The position numbers were made by a program, and so were the translations under genes. From Necropsobacter rosorum (GTDB lineage Bacteria > Pseudomonadota > Gammaproteobacteria > Enterobacterales > Pasteurellaceae): 64,000 nucleotides of DNA. Where the stretch lies: NCBI GenBank assembly GCA_000751835.1, contig CCMQ01000006.1, positions 372,001 to 436,000 on the forward strand. Direction: 5' to 3'. Below the pieces are notes generated by a model. The model made no database searches. It was given only the letters and a program-made list of their open reading frames with translations, and had not been told where the DNA came from. Of this stretch, positions 53,756-64,000 are shown piece by piece; the stretch's first letter is position 1; every line of letters begins with the position of its first letter.

Positions 53756-55807
53756 TTAGTTTTTCACATTCGGCTGCAAGTCTCGGGTTTTCTCGCTGTC
53801 AATCCTCACCCAGTCCGCCGCCATTTTCTCCGCTTCTTTCAGATAAAAATCCGGCCCCTCATAATCTTTCGGCAGGCTGTCGAGATCTTTCAGCGCTTTC
53901 TTGCCCTCCCGTTTAAAGCGGGCATTGAGATCTTTCAGCCGTTTCGCATCGTCTTTATCATTTTCCGCCTTGCGTTTGGCAAAGTTAAGGGATAAAAACT
54001 TGCGCTCGCGGCGTTCATCACGAATGTTTAAATCTTCATTCAGGGTAATAAATTCCGGATCTTTGGCAATACGCGCAACATGTTTTTCCTGCAACGCGGC
54101 AACCGCATCGCGCGCATGACCGCTTTCGGAATAAGATGCCGGCGGCACTTTATCCCAAGGCAGGGCATTATCTTCTTTTTCCTCGCCGTTTTCCTTCGCA
54201 TCAATCACTTCCGGGAAGGTGATATCCGGCGCCACACCTTTTAACTGCGTGCTGCCGCCGTTAATGCGATAAAATTTCTGCACCGTATATTGAATCAGTC
54301 CCAGCGGGGTCTGATCCAAATCGTACACAAAATTCAACGAACGGCTTTGCTGTACGGTGCCTTTACCGAACGTATTCTGTCCGATAATAATACCGCGGTT
54401 ATAATCCTGAATCGCCGCCGCAAAAATTTCCGATGCCGAGGCGCTGAAACGGTTGATCATCACCAGTAACGGGCCGGCGTAAACCTGTGCGGTATCCGGA
54501 TCTTCATGAATGCGGATACGTTGGTAAGCATCGCGTACCTGAACCACCGGGCCGTCGCTGATAAACAGCCCGCTGAGCCCTACCGCTTCGGTTAAGGCGC
54601 CGCCGCCGTTCTCACGCAGGTCGATGATCAGCGCGCGGGCTTTTTTCTCTTTAATTTCCGCCAGCAATTTTCTGACGTCTTCCGTTAAGCCCAGATAAAA
54701 ACTCGGGATTTTAATCACGGCGATCTTTTCACCATCAACCTTCTCAACCGTCAGTTTAGCGGCCTGATCCTCCAGTCGGACTTTATCGCGCACCAGCGTA
54801 ATAATGCGGGATTTTCCGCCTTTCGCCGGTTCGATTTCGAGCCGGACTTTACTGCCTTTTTTCCCTTTAATCTTGTCAACGATATCTTCCAGACGCCAAC
54901 CGACGACATCTTCAATTTCGCCGCTTGCCTGCCCGATACCGATAATCTTATCGCCCGCTTTAATCTTTTTGCTGCGTTCCGCCGGGGCGCCGGGCACTAA
55001 GGATTTAATCACGGTTTCATCATCTTCTGACTGCAAAGTCGCGCCGATGCCTTCCAAAGACAGATTCATGCTTTCGTTAAAACTTTTCGCGGTTCTCGGC
55101 GCCAAATAGCTGGTGTGCGGGTCAATTTCGCGGGCGAAGGCATTCAGATAAATCTGTACGATATCGTCCGCTTTGGTTTGGGTTAAGCGGCGGATCGCCA
55201 GATTATAACGGTTGGTCAGTTTGCTTTTGATTTCCGGCCATTTTTTATCTTTCAGTTTTAAACCGATAATATCGTTTTTAACCCGCTGTTCCCAAAGTTT
55301 ATTCGCCTCTTGCTCGGTAGCCGGCCAAGCGGCTTTTTCTCGATCGATTTCGATTTGGTCATCATCGTTCAGGCTCGGCTCTTTATCCAACAGCGACAAC
55401 GCATATTTATAGCGTTCATAGCGGCGTTTGCTCATTAAATCGTACATCTCGAAAGCGATGTTCAGTTTGCCTTCGTTCAGTTCATCATCAATTTTATCCG
55501 CGTAGTTGGCGCGCATTTCATCCACATCGGATTGCAGAAAAGTATTACGGTTAAAATCCAGACTTTTCAGATAACGATCAAACACTTTGGTGGAAAATTC
55601 GTCATCCAGCTGGAATTTACGATAATGTGATTGGGTCAGACGTGTCGTGGCACGTTTGGTCGCCAGCATATTTTCTTCCGTCGGCTGAGGAATAATAATG
55701 TCCGTCGGTTTTAATTTAGGCGCAACCGCAACGGCCGGATTAACATTAATAAATAAAGTACCTAGCACCAGTGCGGCTAAATAACCTTTTGTTTTATTAA
55801 ATCTCAT
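53756..55807 (-). CDS. prc: Tail-specific protease Prc (Tsp)
   Basis: 683 residues from ATG 55807 (AGGAAAG at good spacing; earlier Met residues lack one). Signal peptide (cut near 27, NPAVAVA), an N-terminal helical domain (to about 215), a PDZ domain (LVPGAPAERSKKIKAGDKIIGIG, about 240-325), and the S41 protease core with catalytic Ser in FSASASEIFAAA and Lys in NTFGKGTVQQSRS. The C-terminal domain is Lys/Glu-rich. A periplasmic endoprotease that trims FtsI and degrades MepS in E. coli, tying it to the murein genes downstream. proQ precedes it as in enterics. Confidence 0.96.
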   Translation of the reverse strand: MRFNKTKGYLAALVLGTLFINVNPAVAVAPKLKPTDIIIPQPTEENMLATKRATTRLTQSHYRKFQLDDEFSTKVFDRYLKSLDFNRNTFLQSDVDEMRANYADKIDDELNEGKLNIAFEMYDLMSKRRYERYKYALSLLDKEPSLNDDDQIEIDREKAAWPATEQEANKLWEQRVKNDIIGLKLKDKKWPEIKSKLTNRYNLAIRRLTQTKADDIVQIYLNAFAREIDPHTSYLAPRTAKSFNESMNLSLEGIGATLQSEDDETVIKSLVPGAPAERSKKIKAGDKIIGIGQASGEIEDVVGWRLEDIVDKIKGKKGSKVRLEIEPAKGGKSRIITLVRDKVRLEDQAAKLTVEKVDGEKIAVIKIPSFYLGLTEDVRKLLAEIKEKKARALIIDLRENGGGALTEAVGLSGLFISDGPVVQVRDAYQRIRIHEDPDTAQVYAGPLLVMINRFSASASEIFAAAIQDYNRGIIIGQNTFGKGTVQQSRSLNFVYDLDQTPLGLIQYTVQKFYRINGGSTQLKGVAPDITFPEVIDAKENGEEKEDNALPWDKVPPASYSESGHARDAVAALQEKHVARIAKDPEFITLNEDLNIRDERRERKFLSLNFAKRKAENDKDDAKRLKDLNARFKREGKKALKDLDSLPKDYEGPDFYLKEAEKMAADWVRIDSEKTRDLQPNVKN

Positions 55808-55890
55808 GTAAACTTTCCTGGTTTTAGAAAAACGCCATACCATCGCAGGCACAGACATCGTCCCGCGTTGTGCGGGACGACACAATATTT

Positions 55891-56523
55891 TTAGGCAAAC
55901 AACCGATCCGGCGTTACCGAGACGGTCAAACCGTTTTCCAGTGCGACCCGAACGCTGTCTTTATTGATCTCCAGCACAGTAGCCCGTTTGACGCTGTCAC
56001 CGGCTTTCACTTTTACCCGGCTGCCTTTTTCCAGATTGCTCGGATCAATGGCGCATAAATCCGGTTTTGGCTTACGCGGCGCTTTTTTGCCGAGCGTTTT
56101 TTTCGGTTCGCTCTGTCCGTCAGCCTGACGGCGTGGCGACGGTTTTTTAGCGGCTTTCGGATTCGCGGCTTTTTCCGCCGCGCGCTGCTGCGCAATCCGG
56201 GCTTTCGCCTCGGCTAACTGCGCCGCTGCATGTTCTGCGTGTTCCGGCTCAAGAATACCGCTCGCTTCGCCGTTTAAGCCCACCCGCACGGCGCCGACTT
56301 TACAACCGTATAAATAACGCCAGTTTGAGGTATATTGACGCAACGCGTGGCGCAATTGGGTTTTGCTGACTTTCTCGTCATCCGCCAGTGCTTCTGCCAA
56401 ATCCTGAAATATACCGATTTTCAACGGTTTCGCTTCGCCTTCCAGAGAAAAGCAAAGTGGGAATTTTTCCGCTAAATAGGCAATAATTTCTTTATTATTG
56501 GTTAATTTTTGGACTTCTGTCAT
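55891..56523 (-). CDS. proQ: ProQ RNA chaperone
   Basis: 210 residues from ATG 56523 (MTEVQKLTNNKEIIAYLAEKFPLCF, matching H. influenzae ProQ; GCAGGAA upstream). An N-terminal FinO-like RNA-binding domain (to about 118) with LKIGIFQDLAEAL and ALRQYTSNWRYLYGCKVGAVRVGLNG, a basic flexible linker (about 125-160: KKPSPRRQADGQSEPKK, GKKAPRKPK) and a C-terminal Tudor-like domain (KGSRVKVKAGDSVKRATVLEI). It binds structured RNAs and 3' ends and affects many transcripts, including prc-linked osmotic genes in enterics. prc follows after an 83-base gap. Confidence 0.96.
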   Translation of the reverse strand: MTEVQKLTNNKEIIAYLAEKFPLCFSLEGEAKPLKIGIFQDLAEALADDEKVSKTQLRHALRQYTSNWRYLYGCKVGAVRVGLNGEASGILEPEHAEHAAAQLAEAKARIAQQRAAEKAANPKAAKKPSPRRQADGQSEPKKTLGKKAPRKPKPDLCAIDPSNLEKGSRVKVKAGDSVKRATVLEINKDSVRVALENGLTVSVTPDRLFA

Positions 56524-56714
56524 TGTGATATTCCTGCGTACAGCCATTTTTAAATAGAAAAACGAGCGATATTTTAGCGTAAATTACGCGACAATGACAA
56601 TTCTTTGATCCGAGAGAATCAGCATTTCATGCGAAATTAAGCGGCTTTATTTGAAAAAAAGTCAACTCGGTATAAAATGCGATCCCTTACGAAGGCAATT
56701 AACAGACAACATTC

Positions 56715-57992
56715 ATGGCAAAAGCACCGGTTCACTTACAATATGCCAAATATCATATCGCATCCTGCGCAAACTGTGATGCGACGGTAGCCGTATCCGC
56801 ATTGGCGCCGAATCAGCATGCCGAATGCCCGCGCTGTCATAATACGCTCAGTTCCGGCAGCCGCTGGGGATTACACCGCTGCGCCATGATTGCGCTGTCT
56901 ATTTTAATTTTGATGCCTTTCGCACTGAACTATCCGCTGCTGAGTATTGATTTGCTCGGCACCCGAATCGACGCCTCGGTCTGGCAGGGCGTATGGAAAA
57001 TGGCAACCCAGGGCTATCCTTATACGGCGTTTATGATTTTTTTCTGTGCGGTGTTTATGCCCATTGCGTTTGCCTTGCTGGTGATATTATTGCGTCTGGC
57101 GCAGCTCATCGGGCTGAAACCACGCAAAGTGCTGCTGGCATTGGGTTATATCAAGCCCTGGGTAATGTTCGACGTGTATCTGGTCGCTCTCGGCGTCACC
57201 ATGTTTAAGGTTCGCGAATATGCTACATTGCAAGTGGATATTTATTTGATCGCGTTTGTGTTTACCGCACTGCTGACTACGCTGCTGTTTATTAAACTGA
57301 ACCTCAATGCGCTATGGAACGACTTTTATCCGCAGCAACGCCTGCTGACCCGTCTGCCGCCGCAGGCGCCCTGCCTGTGTACGGAATGCCAATATACATT
57401 CCGTACACCGCTTTTCGACAAAAAACACCGACCGCACTGTCCGCGTTGTGACAGCCGGCTGGATACACCGCCGGAAATTAAACTGCAGCGTACTTGGGCG
57501 ACATTGATTGCGGGCATTATTATGATGTTCCCCGCCAATCTGCTGCCGATTTCGGTGATTTATCTCAACGGCGCGGCCTCTGCCAGCACGCTGATGTCGG
57601 GCGTTATTTCATTTGTCGAATCAGGCAGCTACTTTGTCGCTTTCGTGGTATTTACCGCCAGTATTTTCATTCCGGTCAGCAAAATATTTATTTTGCTGTA
57701 TTTGCTGATTTGTGTACACTTTAATCTCAAACAGCCTATCCGGCGCCAGATGCGGTTACTGCATATCGTACATTTCGTCGGACGCTGGTCGATGCTGGAT
57801 TTATTTGTGCTGGCGCTGATGATGTCATTGGTCACCCGCGGGCAGATTATTGATTTTTCCGTAGGCCCCGCCGCCTTTTATTTCGGTGCGGCGGTATTTT
57901 TAACCATGATTTCAGCGTCACAATTCGACAGCCGTTTACTTTGGAAAATTTATGACAGACAACAATCAAACCCACGCCGGCCGGGACAATGA
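56715..57992 (+). CDS. letA: LetA (PqiA-like) membrane protein
   Basis: 425 residues. Two zinc-ribbon-like modules, CANCDATV...CPRCHNTL (about 19-46) and CTECQYTF...CPRCDSRL (about 222-256), each followed by four membrane helices, the PqiA/YebS architecture. LetA works with the MCE protein LetB, encoded with a 41-base overlap, in moving lipids between inner and outer membranes. TATGCCAAATATC-type N-terminus shows no strong ribosome site before the ATG, but the frame and family length fit. Divergent from proQ, the 191-base gap between them holding their promoters. Confidence 0.93.
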   Translation: MAKAPVHLQYAKYHIASCANCDATVAVSALAPNQHAECPRCHNTLSSGSRWGLHRCAMIALSILILMPFALNYPLLSIDLLGTRIDASVWQGVWKMATQGYPYTAFMIFFCAVFMPIAFALLVILLRLAQLIGLKPRKVLLALGYIKPWVMFDVYLVALGVTMFKVREYATLQVDIYLIAFVFTALLTTLLFIKLNLNALWNDFYPQQRLLTRLPPQAPCLCTECQYTFRTPLFDKKHRPHCPRCDSRLDTPPEIKLQRTWATLIAGIIMMFPANLLPISVIYLNGAASASTLMSGVISFVESGSYFVAFVVFTASIFIPVSKIFILLYLLICVHFNLKQPIRRQMRLLHIVHFVGRWSMLDLFVLALMMSLVTRGQIIDFSVGPAAFYFGAAVFLTMISASQFDSRLLWKIYDRQQSNPRRPGQ

Positions 57993-60597
57993 AACCAAAA
58001 TGACCGCCACAATCCGCCAGAACAGACATATCTCGCCGTTCTGGCTGCTGCCTTTCGTCGCATTTTGTATCGGGGCAATTTTATTTTTTCAGATCGTTCA
58101 GGAACAGGGCAACAGCATAAAAATCACCTTTGATAACGGCGACGGCTTAGTGGCGGATAAAACGCAGATTCGCTATCAGGGATTACAGATCGGGATTGTC
58201 AAAAAAGTCAACTTCACCGAAGATCTGAAAAAAGTCGAAGTGGTCGCCAATATTTACCCGGAAGCGAAAACCGTATTACGCAAAAACACCAAATTCTGGC
58301 TGGTGCGCCCAAGCGCATCGCTGGCGGGCATTTCCGGCATTGATGCGCTGGTTTCCGGTAACTACATCACGCTACAGCCGGGAGACGGCGAGGAAGAAGA
58401 CGAATTCGTGGCAGAAAGCGAAGGCCCGATCGCACAGGTTAACGACGGCGACCTGCTGATTCATCTGCTGGCCGATGATCTGGGTTCTATTTCGATCGGC
58501 GCATCGGTTTATTTTAAAAAGATCCCGGCGGGTAAAATTTATGATTACCGCTTCACCAAAGATCAGAAAAAAATCGAAATTGATGTCGTGATCGATAAGG
58601 CCTATACCCAGTTCGTTAAAAAAGACAGCCATTTCTGGAATGTCAGCGGCATTAACGCCACCGTCGGGCTTTACGGCATGCATGTCAATGTGGACAGCCT
58701 GAATGCGGTGGTTCAGGGTGCCGTCGCTTTCGACTCGCCGGCCAACAGCGCACCGGCGCAAAGCAACGAACGCTATACCCTGTATTCCAACTTACAGGCG
58801 GCGAAACGCGGCGTGGAGATTACGGTTTCGCTGCCGAATACGCCGGATTTACAGGCCGGGCAGACCAGTGTGTATGCGCAGGATGTACAAATCGGCGTGC
58901 TGTCGGAATTAAGTGCGGTGGAAAATGACGATAAAATTCTGACCGGTAAACTGCTGATCGACCCGCACAATGCCGATTTATTTAAAGCCGGCACCAATAT
59001 CGTGCTGCGTAACCAAAAGCCGAATCTGGGCGATATTACCAACTTTAAGAAAATTCTGCGCGGTCAGTATCTTGATGTGATTCCGGGCGGCGGAGAAGAA
59101 AAAACCGAGTTCACCGTTATCAAAGAAAGCGAATTGCTGCTCAAACAGCCGGATACGCTGATTGTCCACCTCACCGCCGCGGAAACCTACGGCATCAGTG
59201 AAGGTCAAGGCATCTATTATAATAATATGACCGTCGGTCAAATCATCAGTCAGGATGTCCGGCCCGACGGCGTTACCTTCAAAGTGGCGATTGCCGGCGA
59301 TTTCCGTTCACTGATTCATCAGGATACCCTGTTTATCGCCGCCTCCAATTTTGAAGTCAGTTTCGGTGCCGACGGTTTGCGTATGGAAGCAGCTTCGCCG
59401 GAAAAATGGCTGCAGGGCGGCATCCGCCTTATCAGCGGCAATAAACGGGGCAACGCGCGGGAAAGTTACCCGCTGTACCGGGATTTAGCCAACGCGGAAG
59501 CCGGCATTACCGACAATCAGCCGGCACCCAGCATTACCCTGACCACTAAAACCCTGCCGAGTATCAGCAAAGGCTCGCTGGTGCTGTATCGTCAGTTTGA
59601 AGTGGGCAAAATTCTGGATATCCGCCCGACCAGCAGTCATTTCGATATTGATGTGCTTATTTATCCGAAATACCAACATCTGCTGACGGCAAAAAGCCTG
59701 TTCTGGGTGGAAAGTGCGGCGCAAATCGACATCACGCCGAAGGGCATCAGCATTCAGGCTTCCCCGGTGGGACGCTCGCTGAAAGGCGCCATCAGCTTCG
59801 ACAACAGCGGTTCGGGCGGCAATAAAACCCTGTATCCGAACGAACTGCGCGCCAAATCCGCAGGTCAGGTAATTACGTTAACCGCGGAAGATGCCACCAA
59901 TCTGAGCAAAGGCATGAGTCTGCGCTACATGGGATTAAACGTGGGCGAAATCGACCAGATTCGTTTGTCAAAAGAACATAAAATTATCGCCACCGCTCTG
60001 ATTAACCCGAATTACATGGCGCTTATCGCTAAAGAAGGCAGCAAATTCCGCCTGATTTCACCGCAAATTTCCGCCGGCGGCATTGAAAACCTGGACAGTC
60101 TGCTGCAACCGTATATTGATGTGGAAACCAACGGCGGCAACCGAAAAACGGAATTCCGTCTGGCGCAGTCCGCGCCGGCTAACAATAAATACGGCAACGG
60201 TTTCCCGCTGGTGCTGGAAACCGCCGATGCCACCAATATTACGACCGGCTCGCCGGTGATGTACCGCGGCGTGCAGGTCGGCACAATCCGCTCGCTAGAA
60301 CTGAACAGACTGGGCGATCGGGTGTTTGTGCATATTTTAATCGCCGACCAACATAAACAGCTGGTTCGCCAGAATTCGGAATTCTGGATTGCCGCCGGTT
60401 ACGGCATGGAACTGGGCTTAAACGGCCTTTCCATCAATACCGGTTCAATGCAGCAATTACTGAAAGGCGGCATTGCATTCTCCACGCCGTCAGGCACGGT
60501 GATACAGCCGCAGGCCAAACCGAATCAGCATTTCTTATTGCAGATAAAACGGCCGAAAGAGGCGCCGAACTGGAATTCCGGCGTATTGGAAAATTAA
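57952..60597 (+). CDS. letB: LetB, seven-MCE-domain lipid transport tunnel
   Basis: 881 residues, near the 877 of E. coli LetB (YebT). One N-terminal membrane helix (about 30-50, SPFWLLPFVAFCIGAILFF) then seven repeated MCE modules beginning IKITFDNGDGLVADKTQIRYQGLQIG and recurring as VYAQDVQIGVL, GIYYNNMTVGQII, LVLYRQFEVGKIL, LRYMGLNVGEID and MYRGVQVGTI. Stacked hexameric rings form a periplasm-spanning tunnel for phospholipids. The ATG at 57952 overlaps letA by 41 bases and has GGAAAA upstream; a second Met 17 codons on is possible. A GC hairpin follows the gene. Confidence 0.95.
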   Translation: MTDNNQTHAGRDNETKMTATIRQNRHISPFWLLPFVAFCIGAILFFQIVQEQGNSIKITFDNGDGLVADKTQIRYQGLQIGIVKKVNFTEDLKKVEVVANIYPEAKTVLRKNTKFWLVRPSASLAGISGIDALVSGNYITLQPGDGEEEDEFVAESEGPIAQVNDGDLLIHLLADDLGSISIGASVYFKKIPAGKIYDYRFTKDQKKIEIDVVIDKAYTQFVKKDSHFWNVSGINATVGLYGMHVNVDSLNAVVQGAVAFDSPANSAPAQSNERYTLYSNLQAAKRGVEITVSLPNTPDLQAGQTSVYAQDVQIGVLSELSAVENDDKILTGKLLIDPHNADLFKAGTNIVLRNQKPNLGDITNFKKILRGQYLDVIPGGGEEKTEFTVIKESELLLKQPDTLIVHLTAAETYGISEGQGIYYNNMTVGQIISQDVRPDGVTFKVAIAGDFRSLIHQDTLFIAASNFEVSFGADGLRMEAASPEKWLQGGIRLISGNKRGNARESYPLYRDLANAEAGITDNQPAPSITLTTKTLPSISKGSLVLYRQFEVGKILDIRPTSSHFDIDVLIYPKYQHLLTAKSLFWVESAAQIDITPKGISIQASPVGRSLKGAISFDNSGSGGNKTLYPNELRAKSAGQVITLTAEDATNLSKGMSLRYMGLNVGEIDQIRLSKEHKIIATALINPNYMALIAKEGSKFRLISPQISAGGIENLDSLLQPYIDVETNGGNRKTEFRLAQSAPANNKYGNGFPLVLETADATNITTGSPVMYRGVQVGTIRSLELNRLGDRVFVHILIADQHKQLVRQNSEFWIAAGYGMELGLNGLSINTGSMQQLLKGGIAFSTPSGTVIQPQAKPNQHFLLQIKRPKEAPNWNSGVLEN

Positions 60598-60603
60598 TCT
60601 TAC

Positions 60604-60620
60604 GGGCGGATAATCCGCCC
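60604..60620 (+). terminator. Hairpin after letB
   Basis: GGGCGGA-TAA-TCCGCCC, seven perfect pairs directly after the letB stop, but followed only by CTCTTC, so a weak terminator. Confidence 0.55.
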
Positions 60621-60699
60621 CTCTTCGATTATCGGCGGCATCGCAGAAATCAACAAATTGCCCTGTCAGCATGCCGCGCGGAAGCGGAAAAAGCCAGAT

Positions 60700-63803
<3,104 letters not shown>

Positions 63804-63843
63804 ACGTACTTTTAGCGCCAAAATCCCGCCGGGACGGAAAAAC

Positions 63844-63859
63844 TGTGAACGGTATCACA
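63844..63859. promoter_or_regulatory. Consensus CRP site of the lacZ promoter
   Basis: TGTGA-ACGGTA-TCACA, both halves perfect. Centred about 61 bases before the predicted lacZ start, the classic class I position. Confidence 0.7.
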
Positions 63860-63862
63860 AAC

Positions 63863-63889
63863 AAAAGGCTTATTCCGCGAATAAGCCTT
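63863..63889 (-). terminator. ompW terminator
   Basis: Perfect 11-bp stem AAGGCTTATTC/GAATAAGCCTT with three-base loop and TTTTG on the minus strand, 21 bases after the ompW stop. Confidence 0.85.
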
Positions 63890-63909
63890 GGCAGTATGTC
63901 ATGCCGACA

Positions 63910-64000
63910 TTAGAAGCGATATGCCAGACCGGCAAAGAACACTAACGGATCCAGTTTGATTTTCACTTCGTGATCCAAACCCAGTGCGCTAAATTTAGCC
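63910..64000 (-). CDS. ompW: OmpW-family outer membrane protein (C-terminal end only)
   Basis: The last 29 residues and stop of a gene that begins beyond the right edge. The visible peptide, ending LDPLVFFAGLAYRF, matches the last strands of OmpW-family eight-stranded barrels (E. coli ends IDPWVFMVGVGYKF) and has the terminal Phe needed for BAM assembly. OmpW forms a narrow hydrophobic channel and is often oxygen- or iron-regulated; nothing about regulation is visible. It reads towards lacZ in the same direction, with its own terminator between. Confidence 0.75.
   Translation of the reverse strand, partial: AKFSALGLDHEVKIKLDPLVFFAGLAYRF

Overview
The window comes from a member of the Pasteurellaceae in the Haemophilus influenzae-type uptake-signal clade. 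The 9-mer AAGTGCGGT or its complement occurs roughly 50 times by eye, often as inverted pairs just after genes. Every housekeeping gene looks like a Haemophilus/Mannheimia/Basfia protein, and the block uvrC-kdsB-lpxK-msbA-comEC ... dksA-pcnB-folK follows the Rd order. A citrate synthase gene next to sucABCD, a DMSO reductase and a lacZ suit a capnophilic, rumen-type species such as Basfia/[Mannheimia] succiniciproducens. That species guess is inference. No insertion sequence, prophage, CRISPR array or rRNA operon was seen, and all genes appear intact apart from the two cut by the window edges.

Layout. 1-4.1 kb: rlmM (cut at the left edge) and gcvA on the minus strand, the divergent GcvB small RNA, ilvE, pgsA and a tRNA-Gly/tRNA-Leu pair. 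4.3-8.2 kb: a divergent AhpD-like/RclR-like redox pair, then the quinol nitric oxide reductase norB. 8.3-12.2 kb: dmsABC behind a perfect FNR box. 12.6-15.6 kb: L-lactate dehydrogenase and lactate permease. 16.0-21.6 kb: a heme-acquisition locus made of a TonB-dependent receptor, a hemophilin-like secreted protein and a Slam (type XI) outer-membrane translocon. 21.7-31.3 kb: uvrC, kdsB, ycaR, lpxK, msbA, comEC (lipid A/LPS, repair, DNA uptake) and gabD. 31.9-34.4 kb: dksA, pcnB, folK. 34.5-37.4 kb: metX behind MetJ boxes, sanA, cra. 37.7-45.5 kb: sucABCD and divergent gltA around an ArcA-like operator. 45.6-50.6 kb: a ComEA-like DNA-binding protein and a TAXI-type TRAP transporter with a UspA protein. 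50.7-56.5 kb: ycbL, ycbK, ldtD, prc, proQ. 56.7-60.6 kb: letA-letB lipid transport. 60.7-63.8 kb: lacZ behind a consensus CRP site, then the 3' end of an ompW gene.

Together the genes describe a facultative anaerobe using lactate, dicarboxylates or related acids, amino acids and beta-galactosides. It respires with DMSO, detoxifies NO, and scavenges heme from outside. The most notable finding is the heme locus: its receptor gene carries an 11-G homopolymer inside the signal-peptide codons. That gene is therefore probably phase-variable while its secreted hemophore and the Slam exporter stay constitutively readable. Its promoter region also carries a perfect CRP palindrome and a Fur-like hexamer array. 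Other points of interest are a pcnB gene whose only plausible start is AUU, a CRP-S competence element before comEC, an unusually lysine-rich ComEA, and paired 21-bp-spaced repeats between the redox regulator and its divergent partner.
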